A stretch of 58,925 nt of DNA, taken from Actinomycetota bacterium. Lineage in GTDB: Bacteria > Actinomycetota > Acidimicrobiia > Acidimicrobiales > Ilumatobacteraceae. How positions within the stretch are numbered: position 1 is the first letter of the stretch; every line of letters starts with the position of its first letter. The stretch lies in NCBI GenBank assembly GCA_007279905.1, contig QYPH01000029.1:1-58925 (forward strand), given 5' to 3'. Position numbers and translations under genes: made by a program. The notes under the pieces are model-generated. The model worked only from the letters and a program-made list of their open reading frames with translations, did not search any database and was not told the origin of the DNA. Below are positions 26,669-35,575 of the stretch, piece by piece.

Positions 26669-27726
26669 TGTCTCAACCATCACATGCAATTAATCCACAA
26701 GCAATCAATCCGCTTACTGGTAAAGCACGAGTTGCCATCTACCTGCAGGATGCTCATCGCATTCGCGAGGGCATGGAATATGCGCAATACGCAGAGTCCA
26801 AAGGCTTCGAAGCAGTGTGGCAAGCAGAGAGTCGGCTCGTGCGCGAAGCAACGGTTCCCATGGCCGCATTTGCATCGGTGACCAAAACCATCAAGGTCGG
26901 TTCGGGTGTTGTTGACTGTTGGAGCCGCAACCCTGCCCGACTTGCAGCAACATTTTCAACTTTGGATGATCTCGCTCCTGGTCGCGTGATACTCGGTATC
27001 GGCGCATGGTGGGATCCATTGGCACAAAAAGTAGGCATCTCGCGCGCCAAGCCTTTGCGTGCAATGCGCGAGATCGTGCTCAATGTGCGAGCACTACTCA
27101 ACAACGAAAATGTGACCTTCAATGGCGAGTTCGTCAAGTTTGATGGAATCGAATTGGATTATGTCTATCAAGATCGCCGTGCCAAAGATGTGCCAATTTA
27201 TATTGGGGCAACCGGCATGCAAATGATGGAACTCACCGGAGAAATTGCGGATGGTGTTGTGCTCAACTATCTCGTCTCCCCCGATTACAACAGACAAGCA
27301 ATCGAGGCGCTTACTGTTGGCGCCGACAAGGCTGGTCGCAAGATTGCCGACATTGACAGGCCTCAGTTGGTTGTGTGCAGCGTGCACGAAGACAGAAAGA
27401 CCGCACTCAACATGGCACGCGAAATGGTGACGCAATACTTGGGTCAACAACCACACATCATGAAAGCATCTGGAGTGCCACAAAGCTTGCTCGACAAGGT
27501 TGGCGAAGTTCTGACATGGCCGGCCACACACGAGCAAGTAACTGCTGCTTCCAAGTTGGTGCCCGACGAGATCGTTCAGATGCTCACTGCAAGCGGCACA
27601 CCTGCAGAAGCGCGTGCAAGTGTCAAGCACTACATCGACAACGGTGCAACATGCCCGATTTTGTATCCACTGGGTGACGTCAAAGCAATGATCGACACAT
27701 TTGCAGATTGGGACGGCGTGAAGTGA
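26668..27726 (+). CDS. LLM-class (luciferase-like) oxidoreductase, probably F420-dependent
   Basis: A 352-residue TIM barrel of the bacterial luciferase-like family. Seen are [16 protein letters not shown] at the position used by F420-binding reductases and monooxygenases, [21 protein letters not shown] (parts [13 protein letters not shown]), [15 protein letters not shown], and [26 protein letters not shown], which is close to the methylene-tetrahydromethanopterin reductase-like group. F420 rather than FMN is inferred from this resemblance and the actinobacterial setting. The ATG overlaps the previous stop (TGATG), and the next gene overlaps its own stop. It may act as the ring-opening or reduction step of the pathway. 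Confidence 0.85.
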   Translation: MSQPSHAINPQAINPLTGKARVAIYLQDAHRIREGMEYAQYAESKGFEAVWQAESRLVREATVPMAAFASVTKTIKVGSGVVDCWSRNPARLAATFSTLDDLAPGRVILGIGAWWDPLAQKVGISRAKPLRAMREIVLNVRALLNNENVTFNGEFVKFDGIELDYVYQDRRAKDVPIYIGATGMQMMELTGEIADGVVLNYLVSPDYNRQAIEALTVGADKAGRKIADIDRPQLVVCSVHEDRKTALNMAREMVTQYLGQQPHIMKASGVPQSLLDKVGEVLTWPATHEQVTAASKLVPDEIVQMLTASGTPAEARASVKHYIDNGATCPILYPLGDVKAMIDTFADWDGVK

Positions 27727-28571
27727 CCGTTGCTGTACCGCTGTCGCTTGCTGAGGCATTTGATGAACTCTCGCGCACACCAGATGCACGACTCATTCAA
27801 GGCGGCACCGACCTCATGGTTGAGATCAACTTCAATCATGTCAAACCCGCAAACGTGATTGCACTGCGGCGCATCAAAGAATTGCGCACATGGCACGTCA
27901 ATAGCAACAACACCATCACTATTGGGTCCGGTGTTCCCTATCAAGAAATGGAAACGGGACAACTCAAAGAACTACTGCCGGCTCTCGCAGAAGCAGCACG
28001 CACAGTTGGCTCACCACAGATCCGTGCCGCAGGAACGCTTGGTGGAAATCTGGGTACCTGTTCACCAGCAGGCGACGGACTTCCCGTACTTTTTGCGCTC
28101 GACGCAATCGTGCACCTGCAAAGCCTCGAGTCATCGCGAGATCTCTCTATTCACGACTTCATGCTCGGCGTAAAGCGCAATGCCCGTACTGCAAACGAGA
28201 TCATCACAGGGGTGACGGTGCCAGTCCTTGATGGTTGGCAGGGTTACGCAAAAGTTGGTGTACGAAACGCAATGGTGATATCCGTTGCTTCAGCTTGTCT
28301 TGCTGTTGACAAGAAAAGCAATTCTGTTCGCATCGCTCTCGGTGCTGTTGGCCCAACGATCATTCGCTGTCGAGATGCAGAATCTTGGCTTGTGCAGCAA
28401 TTCGATCTCAGCATTGCGACAAGCATCGACCCAGCAATTGCTCTCGAATTTGGAAGACGAGTGGCCCTCGAATCAAAGCCCATCGATGATCATCGCTCCA
28501 CTGCCGACTACCGTCGCCATGCCGTAGGGGTTCTTGCCAAACGACTCATCACGAGGGCATACCCTTCATGA
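27723..28571 (+). CDS. FAD-binding subunit of a xanthine dehydrogenase family enzyme (CoxM/XdhB/YgfM type)
   Basis: A 282-residue FAD subunit that passes electrons from the Fe-S centres to an acceptor. FAD motifs are [13 protein letters not shown] near the N-terminus and [23 protein letters not shown] in the middle (TLGGNLGT is the core); the C-terminal CO-dehydrogenase flavoprotein domain follows. The GTG at 27723 overlaps the luciferase-like stop as GTGA; the frame could reach a TTG at 27708 but that lies inside the previous gene. It overlaps the Fe-S gene by ATGA. It is the only FAD subunit near two Mo hydroxylases and may serve both. Confidence 0.9.
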   Translation: MTVAVPLSLAEAFDELSRTPDARLIQGGTDLMVEINFNHVKPANVIALRRIKELRTWHVNSNNTITIGSGVPYQEMETGQLKELLPALAEAARTVGSPQIRAAGTLGGNLGTCSPAGDGLPVLFALDAIVHLQSLESSRDLSIHDFMLGVKRNARTANEIITGVTVPVLDGWQGYAKVGVRNAMVISVASACLAVDKKSNSVRIALGAVGPTIIRCRDAESWLVQQFDLSIATSIDPAIALEFGRRVALESKPIDDHRSTADYRRHAVGVLAKRLITRAYPS

Positions 28572-29098
28572 ACAACTCAATTGGAAATGAAATGTACACA
28601 CTTCACATCAATGGCCAAGACCGCCCTGTCAAAGATGCATGGGTTGGCGAGAGTCTGCTCTACGTGTTGCGCGAACGTCTTGAGTTGCCCGGCGCCAAAG
28701 GAGCGTGCGAGCAGGGTGAATGTGGAAGTTGCACGGTAATAATGGACGGCGATGCTGTGTGTTCGTGTCTTGTGATGGCGGCGACTGCGGTAGGTGCCGA
28801 CATCGTGACCGTTGAGGGTCTGATCGAGAACGATCCATCGATGGCAGTAACTGCCCAAACAATTACCAGTCAAATAACTGATGTGCAACAGGCATTCATC
28901 GAAGAAGGTGGCGTGCAATGCGGATTTTGCACACCTGGCCTCATCGTTGCAGTGCATCATTTACTCGAAAAGAATCCTGAACCAACGGAATTACAAGTCA
29001 AAGAATCAATCTCTGGCAACATCTGCCGTTGTACTGGATATGGTCGCATTTTTGCAGCTGTTGAAGCAGTCGTTCAAGTGCGTAAGGCGTCCCGATGA
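28568..29098 (+). CDS. [2Fe-2S] subunit of a xanthine dehydrogenase family enzyme
   Basis: A 176-residue protein with both clusters of the CoxS/XdhC small subunit: plant-type ferredoxin CEQGECGSC and the fourth Cys in AVCSC (residues about 50-72), then the helical domain with QCGFCTPGLI and NICRCTGYG. It relays electrons from the Mo centre to FAD. Overlaps with both neighbours are ATGA, which fixes the start. Length is slightly above the usual 155-165 because of a short N-terminal lead. Confidence 0.95.
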   Translation: MNNSIGNEMYTLHINGQDRPVKDAWVGESLLYVLRERLELPGAKGACEQGECGSCTVIMDGDAVCSCLVMAATAVGADIVTVEGLIENDPSMAVTAQTITSQITDVQQAFIEEGGVQCGFCTPGLIVAVHHLLEKNPEPTELQVKESISGNICRCTGYGRIFAAVEAVVQVRKASR

Positions 29099-31365
29099 GC
29101 ACAGTCAAACAAGACACGCGTCATCGCGACATACTTGGCACGAGCGCCCTTCGCCCAGACGGTGTAGCCAAAGTGACGGGCGCCTTTTCATTCTCATCCG
29201 ACATGTGGGCAGAAAACATGCTGTGGGGTGCGACGCTACGTTCGCCTCATCCCTACGCACGCATTATTTCTATTGACACGACCGCGGCGCTGCTCATCAG
29301 TGGAGTCTCAGCAGTCATTACCGCCCAAGACGTTCCGGGCAAAGCAACATATGGTTTGATCTCTGCAGATCAGCCTGTGTTTGCATCCGACTTCGTTCGC
29401 TACATGGGCGAACCAATCGCCGCTGTTGCAGCCGACCATCCAGAGACCTGTCGTCGAGCTCTCGCGGCAATCATCGTCAACTACGAAGTACTCACGCCAG
29501 TTGTAGATCCAGAATTGGCAATGCTTGCAACAACCGAACAGATCCATCCCGACGGCAATCTCATTCGCCATCAACACATTCTCCACGGTGAAGCACACAT
29601 CACAAGCGACATCACGGTTGAAGGCAACTACACGATCGGCATGCAAGACCAAGCTTTCCTGGGGCTCGAAGCCGCAATGGCATTCCCCGATTCGGGTGGC
29701 AATGGCGTCGAGTTGCACATTGCAACACAGTGGTTACACGAAGACCGTGGCCAAATAGCTGCGTGCCTCAACCTGCCAGAAGACAGTGTTCGTGTAGTAC
29801 TTGGCGGCGTTGGTGGAGCCTTCGGGGCACGCGAAGACATCAGTTTGCAAGTGCACTGCTGTTTACTCGCGTTGCGCACTGGCAGACCAATCAAGATGCA
29901 GTACAGCCGCGAAGAAAGCTTTTTCGGACACGTGCATCGTCATCCCGCCAAAATCTGGATGAAACATCACGCAACAAAAGAAGGCAAGATCGTCAAGGTT
30001 GAATCGAGAATGGTATTTGACGGCGGTGCGTACACCAGCACATCACCTGCTGTGTTGATCAATGGCATCACCCATACCCAAGGGCCATACCAATGCGACA
30101 ACGCTGTGGTCGATGGATATGCAGTACGCACCAACAATCCACCATGTGGTGCAATGCGTGGCTTTGGAGTTGTACAAGCCTGCTTCGCTCACGAAAGCCA
30201 GATGGACAAACTGGCCCACGCATGTGGACTCTCGCCCGTCGAAGTGCGACTCATCAACGCAATGCACACCGGCGACAAATTGATTACTGGTCAGGTCATG
30301 GAAAGCGTTGCACCCGTCGAGCGTTGCATCCGCGAGACTGATTTAATCCCACTACCTGCTCCCCTTGCACTCGATGCCAATGTGCTTGAGTTTCCTGGTG
30401 GCAGCGGTCGCACAGCAGACAGACACAATATTGTCCGTGGCATCGGTTGGGGTGTGTCAATGAAAAACCTTATGTACTCCGAGGGCTTCGACGACTATGC
30501 GACGGCACGGTGCACGTTGTCAAATGGCATTGCTTCACTCAAGTTTGCAACATCAGAAGTAGGCCAAGGTTTCGTTACTCTTGCTCCTCAGATCGCACGC
30601 AGTGTGCTGGGTGTCGATGATGTCGTGCTCGAAACTTCCGACACCCAAATAGGTTCCGCTGGCTCAACCTCGGCATCTCGACAAACATGGATGAGCGGTG
30701 GCGCTGTTGACGGAGCGTGCAGGTTGGTGCGCGAACGCCTCTTTGAACATGTTGGCAGGCTGCACAACATCGATCCAATCCGACTCATGATCGAACATAC
30801 CGACGTGATCGACACCATCGGCACATTTCGCATCAGTGTTACTCAAGCAACTCAAGGCATCACGTTGTCCGAAACTTTTGAGCATCACCACCGCAAAACA
30901 GAAGACTTAGATGAAAACGGTCAGGGCAACTGCCACGTTGCTTTTGCCTTTGTCGCCCACCGTGCAGTTGTCGACGTGGATATTGAGCTCGGTCTCGTCA
31001 AAGTGGTACAAGTCGCTACCGCTCAAGACGTTGGTCGAGTGCTCAATCCACTCTCGGCACTTGGACAGCTTGAGGGTGGTATTGCCCAAGGCCTCGGCCT
31101 TGCCGTGATGGAGGAAATCATTCTGGATAACGGACGAGTCAAGAACCCAAGCTTCACCGACTATCTGTTGCCTACCGCGCTTGATGCTCCACACGTCGTT
31201 GCGATCATGATCGAAGAACCAGAACCCCAAGCGCCATTGGGCGCCAAAGGCATCGGCGAACCACCATGCATTTCAGTTACTCCCGCAATCGTCGCAGCTA
31301 TTCGTGCTGCAACGGGTAAAGCACTTTCACGAGTGCCAGTACGTCCTCAAGATATCTGTTTGTAA
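29095..31365 (+). CDS. Molybdopterin-binding catalytic subunit of a xanthine dehydrogenase/aldehyde oxidase family enzyme
   Basis: A 756-residue large subunit that hydroxylates an N-heterocycle or aldehyde. The first domain (about 1-130) is the hammerhead type with AKVTGAFSFSSDMWAENML. Mo-cofactor motifs are GGVGGAFGAREDIS, YSREESFFGHVHRHPA, CGAMRGFGVVQACFAHE, QIGSAGSTSASRQTWMSGGA and the catalytic Glu in AKGIGEPP. It is clearly different from the fused Mo protein four genes upstream, so the cluster has two hydroxylases with likely different substrates. Its stop is one base from the stop of the convergent helicase gene. Last gene of the run. Confidence 0.92.
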   Translation: MSTVKQDTRHRDILGTSALRPDGVAKVTGAFSFSSDMWAENMLWGATLRSPHPYARIISIDTTAALLISGVSAVITAQDVPGKATYGLISADQPVFASDFVRYMGEPIAAVAADHPETCRRALAAIIVNYEVLTPVVDPELAMLATTEQIHPDGNLIRHQHILHGEAHITSDITVEGNYTIGMQDQAFLGLEAAMAFPDSGGNGVELHIATQWLHEDRGQIAACLNLPEDSVRVVLGGVGGAFGAREDISLQVHCCLLALRTGRPIKMQYSREESFFGHVHRHPAKIWMKHHATKEGKIVKVESRMVFDGGAYTSTSPAVLINGITHTQGPYQCDNAVVDGYAVRTNNPPCGAMRGFGVVQACFAHESQMDKLAHACGLSPVEVRLINAMHTGDKLITGQVMESVAPVERCIRETDLIPLPAPLALDANVLEFPGGSGRTADRHNIVRGIGWGVSMKNLMYSEGFDDYATARCTLSNGIASLKFATSEVGQGFVTLAPQIARSVLGVDDVVLETSDTQIGSAGSTSASRQTWMSGGAVDGACRLVRERLFEHVGRLHNIDPIRLMIEHTDVIDTIGTFRISVTQATQGITLSETFEHHHRKTEDLDENGQGNCHVAFAFVAHRAVVDVDIELGLVKVVQVATAQDVGRVLNPLSALGQLEGGIAQGLGLAVMEEIILDNGRVKNPSFTDYLLPTALDAPHVVAIMIEEPEPQAPLGAKGIGEPPCISVTPAIVAAIRAATGKALSRVPVRPQDICL

Positions 31366-31366
31366 C

Positions 31367-32566
31367 CTATTTGGATTGAGGGCCTGCACCGATGAGTGCG
31401 AGAGTATGAACTGTGCCGATGGAGCCCGGTCGTGGAGACTGAGCTGGCACTGATGTGTCGACGAACTGAGGATCAACGAACACAACATCGAACGGCATGT
31501 TCTTTGTCAACTGTGTTGTTGACCTGCGAATCGACTTGTCTACAAACGAAATGACTACACCCTTTTCGCCAGCTCGGCCCGTACGGCCCGAACGGTGAAT
31601 GTAGTCCTTCGGATCTTCTGGCAAGTCGAAGTGAACGACGACTGGTACGGCATCGATGTGAATTCCGCGGGCAGCGACATCGGTAGCTACCATCACCGTT
31701 GCTTTGCCACGACGAAATTGTTCGAGCGCACGTTCGCGTTGAGCCTGGCTGCGATTGCCGTGAATAACACATGTCTCGACACCCAATGACTCGAGATTGC
31801 CTGCCAAGCGATCTGAGCCATGCTTGGTGCGACAAAATACGATGGCGCGTTCGTAATGATTGGCGATTTCGGAAACCATGCGAGTGCGCTCGTCACGGTT
31901 GACGTTCCAAAACAAATGCTCGATCTCGCCACCATTTTCGGCAGCAGCAACTTGATGCTTTTTAGGATCACGCTGAAACTCGCGGATCAGGTTGTCGACA
32001 TCGCCATCAAGAGTTGCCGAAAACAACAGTGTCTGACGCCCGCCTGGGATGGTGCGCATAATGCGTTTAACAGCTGGCATAAAGCCCATGTCGGCCATGC
32101 GGTCTGCTTCGTCGATCACCACGAGAGCAACAGCGCCCAAGTCAAGATCGCGACGCTTCATGAGGTCTTCCAAACGACCTGGCGTTGCAACGACGATGCT
32201 TGCTGCACGAGCAGCCTTTACTTGTGGTCCATAACCAGCACCACCATAAACAGCGGCAACTGTAATGCCGCCACCTGCGCACAACATCGCGACTTCTTTT
32301 GCTACCTGGGCAGCAAGCTCACGTGTTGGTACAAGTACCAAACCGTGAGGACGACCTGGCTTGGACTTCACAACTTTGACGGCCAACGCGATGCCAAATG
32401 CAAGCGTTTTGCCGGATCCAGTTGGTGCCTTGCCACAAATGTCTAGACCCATCAATGATTCTGGGATTGTTGCAGCCTGCACAGGAAATGGCTCTGCGAT
32501 ACCACGTTTTAATAGTCCTGCAACGATTCTCTCGGGTACGCCGAGCGCGGTCCAGCTCTTAGTCAT
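31367..32566 (-). CDS. DEAD-box RNA helicase
   Basis: ATP-dependent RNA helicase core of 399 residues with nearly no extra tail. Motifs in order: Q motif FPVQAATIP, I APTGSGKT, Ia PTRELA, Ib TPGRL, II VIDEADRMADMG, III SAT, IV AIVFCRTK, V VATDVAARGIHI and VI HRSGRTGRAG. The ATG follows GAGGAG at a good distance. The short C-terminal part without an RNA-binding extension resembles the RhlE/CsdA-like small actinobacterial helicases; role in ribosome assembly or cold adaptation is inferred from family. Convergent with the Mo hydroxylase gene with one base between stops. Confidence 0.92.
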   Translation of the reverse strand: MTKSWTALGVPERIVAGLLKRGIAEPFPVQAATIPESLMGLDICGKAPTGSGKTLAFGIALAVKVVKSKPGRPHGLVLVPTRELAAQVAKEVAMLCAGGGITVAAVYGGAGYGPQVKAARAASIVVATPGRLEDLMKRRDLDLGAVALVVIDEADRMADMGFMPAVKRIMRTIPGGRQTLLFSATLDGDVDNLIREFQRDPKKHQVAAAENGGEIEHLFWNVNRDERTRMVSEIANHYERAIVFCRTKHGSDRLAGNLESLGVETCVIHGNRSQAQRERALEQFRRGKATVMVATDVAARGIHIDAVPVVVHFDLPEDPKDYIHRSGRTGRAGEKGVVISFVDKSIRRSTTQLTKNMPFDVVFVDPQFVDTSVPAQSPRPGSIGTVHTLALIGAGPQSK

Positions 32567-32613
32567 GAAATTCTCCTCAAATACCTAGGGGGTTTATTTA
32601 CGGTTGAGGCGAA

Positions 32614-33903
32614 CTAGCGACCCAACACACGACGCAAATAGTCGTTTGTGAACACACCCTCGGGATCGAGACGGTTCCGAACTTCGATATAACGCTTCCA
32701 TTCAGGATACAGGCGCTCAAGCTCAACTGCTGACTTGAAATGAATCTTTCCCCAGTGAGGTCGACCGTCGTAATCACTCATGATTGCTTCGACTTCTCGG
32801 AAATATAACTCATATTTCATACCCTTAAACACGTGTACCGCTATGTACGCATTGTCTCTACCACTGCCAGTTGAGAGTGGAATATCGTCGCCGGCCGTGA
32901 AGCGAACTTCTACTGGAAAGTTGAGCAACAACCCCTTTTCGTCCACCATTTTGCGCACACGGTTGAGCGCCTCTACTACTGCATCTCGCCTAATTGAGTA
33001 CTCCATCTCATAAAAGCGCACAATGCGCTTGCTTGCAAATATTTGATGGCTTGCATTGACATATTCCGTTCTGCCAGTACTTGGTAGTGCCTTCGACAGA
33101 CGAGGGATGAGATGTGGAAACAACCTGCCCACGTAGCAAAGAGCTCCAAATGCAATATTCTCCATAAACATCTTGTTGAACCAAGTCTTGAAATTCGAAG
33201 GTGGATCAGCAGGTAGTTGCGTAACATTGTTTCGCTTAGTGAGTGCCCACCCCGTATGCGGAATCCAGAAGAACTCGAAAAAATCATTTTCAGCGACATG
33301 CCGATCGAGATCTGCAAGCAACGCGTCTATACGCATTGGTTCTTCAACTGCCTGCAAGCGAAATGCCGGCACAATACGCAGAGTGATCGTGCTCAATATC
33401 CCAAGTGCGCCAAGACCAACTCTTCCACAGTGAAAAATCTCTGAGTTCTCTGTTGGACTACAGCTCAATACATCGCCATTTGCGACAACAATTCGAAATG
33501 CAGCGATCTGTGCTGCGAGTCCGGTTCGCAAAGCACCAGTTCCATGAGTCGATGTTGACAAGGCACCAGAAATAGTTTGGTAGGTCACATCTCCAAGGTT
33601 TGGCATGGCATAACCAGCATTAGCCAAAAATTTGTTGAGATCGCTGATCACGATCCCCGACTCGACCGTCACTTCTAACTTGTCGACATCAATTGAAAGC
33701 GCCTTGTTGTAGCGGGTCATCTTGACTAAATGATCTGGCGCAACAGCAATCGCGGTAAAGCTGTGCCCTGATCCAACCACCTTCACTCGTTGTCGCAGTG
33801 CATTTGCGTAACCAACGACTGCAACGATGTCTGTCTCGCACTCTGGTTCATGGACCTTGATCGGAAATGCGCGCTCATTGCCCGCCCAGTTTTTCCACAT
33901 CAT
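32614..33903 (-). CDS. FAD-linked D-arabinono-1,4-lactone/L-gulono-1,4-lactone oxidase family protein
   Basis: A 429-residue flavoprotein of the VAO family. The PP-loop region is VVGSGHSFTAIAV (about residues 40-52), followed by TYQTISGALSTSTHGTG, the second FAD segment. The C-terminal ALO domain has GRPHWGKIHF with the conserved His-Trp-Gly-Lys and ends with RNRLDPEGVFTNDYL. It oxidises an aldonolactone or related polyol, giving H2O2 or reducing another acceptor. The ATG overlaps the stop of the MFS gene. Actinobacterial members are often dehydrogenases rather than oxidases, so the acceptor is left open. Confidence 0.88.
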   Translation of the reverse strand: MMWKNWAGNERAFPIKVHEPECETDIVAVVGYANALRQRVKVVGSGHSFTAIAVAPDHLVKMTRYNKALSIDVDKLEVTVESGIVISDLNKFLANAGYAMPNLGDVTYQTISGALSTSTHGTGALRTGLAAQIAAFRIVVANGDVLSCSPTENSEIFHCGRVGLGALGILSTITLRIVPAFRLQAVEEPMRIDALLADLDRHVAENDFFEFFWIPHTGWALTKRNNVTQLPADPPSNFKTWFNKMFMENIAFGALCYVGRLFPHLIPRLSKALPSTGRTEYVNASHQIFASKRIVRFYEMEYSIRRDAVVEALNRVRKMVDEKGLLLNFPVEVRFTAGDDIPLSTGSGRDNAYIAVHVFKGMKYELYFREVEAIMSDYDGRPHWGKIHFKSAVELERLYPEWKRYIEVRNRLDPEGVFTNDYLRRVLGR

Positions 33904-35117
33904 GATGCACCAACCGACTCACTAGACATGCTGGATTTTCTCAACATCACAACCACCAACAGCATCCCTGCAAGCACAGTTCCGATGTTGGACAACACGT
34001 GATAACCGACCGCTTTGCGAATAAATCCACTCGAAAAACCCGCGAGACCTCCACAAAAGCTCATCGTCAAATCTGCGGCCCCTTGCACCCGTACGCGAAT
34101 TTTCTCGTCGATTGAATCAATCAGCAAACTAGAGCCTCCAATCAAACCGAAACTCCAGCCGACACCGAGCATCCACAATGCAGGAAACAATAGAACTGGT
34201 GAATCACCTGCGAGCGACGAAAGTACCGTTGCCCCCATCAGTACTAAAGCGCCAACCTGAATTGTCGTCATCCGTCCTTGTCGGTCGGCAAATCTTCCAA
34301 CAAGTGGACTGAATGCATACATGCCAGCAATATGCAAAGAAATAATATAAGCGCTCACTGTTTCGTGATCGTGAATTTTGAGGTGTACTGGCGTCATCGT
34401 CATCACGGCAACCATTGCCATCTGAGAAATCACCATTGCGATCACTGCGATCTGCGCATCGCCAGACATTCGTATCGCCTTGATTGCGTCCGAAAAGAGC
34501 CGCGATGACGCTCCAACTTCAGTTTGTCGATTCAGTCTTCCTGCAACTTCGAGCGGATCAGGTCGCAAACGCAGTGTCGTATTGATCAAAGATGTCAGAA
34601 AGAATGCACCAGCAAAAATCCACGGACCGGTGTACTGGCCCCAGCCAAACCAATGCATACCCGCCTGCTCGGCCGGTCTGATCAGCAATGGGCCAAACAC
34701 CGCACCAAACGTTGAGGCGAACAAAATGCGACTCATCGCTCGACCGCGTTCATTTGGCGTAGCCAAATCGGCTGCGGCGTAACGAGAAAGTAAATTTGAA
34801 GCTTGACCGTTTCCGAAGATGAATAGCCCGAACAAAAATATCCAGAGCGTTTTTGTCTCAGCGCCGTATCCCGCAATAAACCCACCAAAAATCGCGAGCA
34901 GATATCCAACCTGTAAACCGTTTCGCCTGCCACGAACATTCATCAAACGCGCAAGCATCTGCGACATAAAGGCCGTACCCATCGTCACCGTTGCCGATGC
35001 AACACCACCCCACGCTGTTGTCTGACCAAGGATGTCTTGAATGACGAACGCGCCAACCGTTACCGCAGCAGCAAGTGCGGCAGAGCCGGCAATCTGGCTC
35101 ACAACCAAAACACGCAA
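33900..35117 (-). CDS. MFS transporter
   Basis: A 405-residue major facilitator protein with about twelve membrane segments. The loop between segments 2 and 3 has ARLMNVRGRRNGLQVG and the mid loop between the two halves reads LRPDPLEVAGRLNRQT; PLVGRFADRQGRMTT is the equivalent loop of the second half. The first usable start is TTG at 35117, followed by VLVVSQIAGSAAL; no ATG exists upstream in frame before the tRNA. Coupled to the lactone oxidase gene by ATGA, suggesting a shared substrate or joint regulation. Direction of transport is unknown. Confidence 0.85.
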   Translation of the reverse strand: MRVLVVSQIAGSAALAAAVTVGAFVIQDILGQTTAWGGVASATVTMGTAFMSQMLARLMNVRGRRNGLQVGYLLAIFGGFIAGYGAETKTLWIFLFGLFIFGNGQASNLLSRYAAADLATPNERGRAMSRILFASTFGAVFGPLLIRPAEQAGMHWFGWGQYTGPWIFAGAFFLTSLINTTLRLRPDPLEVAGRLNRQTEVGASSRLFSDAIKAIRMSGDAQIAVIAMVISQMAMVAVMTMTPVHLKIHDHETVSAYIISLHIAGMYAFSPLVGRFADRQGRMTTIQVGALVLMGATVLSSLAGDSPVLLFPALWMLGVGWSFGLIGGSSLLIDSIDEKIRVRVQGAADLTMSFCGGLAGFSSGFIRKAVGYHVLSNIGTVLAGMLLVVVMLRKSSMSSESVGAS

Positions 35118-35216
35118 TGTTCGCCGCTGAATTGCCGCGATCTCGTGAGGTGTGTAGAGCGTAACTATCTCAAGATCGTAGGTGATAGTGCACCACAGAC
35201 CGCAACCAAACTCTTG

Positions 35217-35299
35217 TGTCGAAGAGGGGACTTGAACCCCTACGCCCTTTCGAGCGCCAGCCCCTCAAGCTGGTGCGTCTGCCATTTCGCCACTCCGAC
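35217..35299 (-). tRNA. tRNA-Leu (anticodon GAG)
   Basis: An 83-base class II tRNA. The acceptor stem GTCGGAG pairs with CTTCGAC, the discriminator is A, and no CCA is encoded. The anticodon stem CCAGC/GCTGG closes the loop TTGAGGG, giving anticodon GAG (reads CUC/CUU). A long variable arm (CGCTC GAAA GGGCG) is present, as expected for leucine. It lies 20 bases downstream of secG and is probably read with it. Confidence 0.96.
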
Positions 35300-35319
35300 G
35301 TGGTACTACCTAAAAACAA

Positions 35320-35556
35320 CTATGCGAGAAGCAAACCCAATGCCACAACCGTAAACACCCACACGAGTGCGAACACCGTGGTGATGCGGTTGAGGTTGCG
35401 CTCTGCTGCAGCACTTCCCAATGCAGCAGAACCCCCACCACCAAACATGTCGCTGAGCCCGCCGCCGCGACCGCTGTGGAGCAACACTCCGACGATCATG
35501 GCGAGCATGGAAACCACGTTGACAACGATGGTGATGACTTTGATGAACTCTCTCAC
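35320..35556 (-). CDS. secG: Preprotein translocase subunit SecG
   Basis: A 78-residue membrane protein with two transmembrane helices, the normal SecG layout. The loop between them (LLHSGRGGGLSDMFGGGGSA) is the SecG hallmark. The GTG at 35556 gives the expected N-terminus REFIKVITIVVNVV. It supports SecYEG-mediated export. In actinobacteria secG usually follows tpiA directly; here the ABC operon lies between them. tRNA-Leu(GAG) follows. Confidence 0.95.
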   Translation of the reverse strand: MREFIKVITIVVNVVSMLAMIVGVLLHSGRGGGLSDMFGGGGSAALGSAAAERNLNRITTVFALVWVFTVVALGLLLA

Positions 35557-35575
35557 GGGCTAAATCCTACCGTTA

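Noticed and set aside
27094-27789. Minus-strand open frame opposite the luciferase-like and FAD genes
   Set aside because: Cys/His-rich shadow of conserved coding sequence.
31820-32446. Plus-strand open frame opposite the DEAD-box helicase
   Set aside because: It mirrors a well conserved helicase gene and has no start context or known motif.
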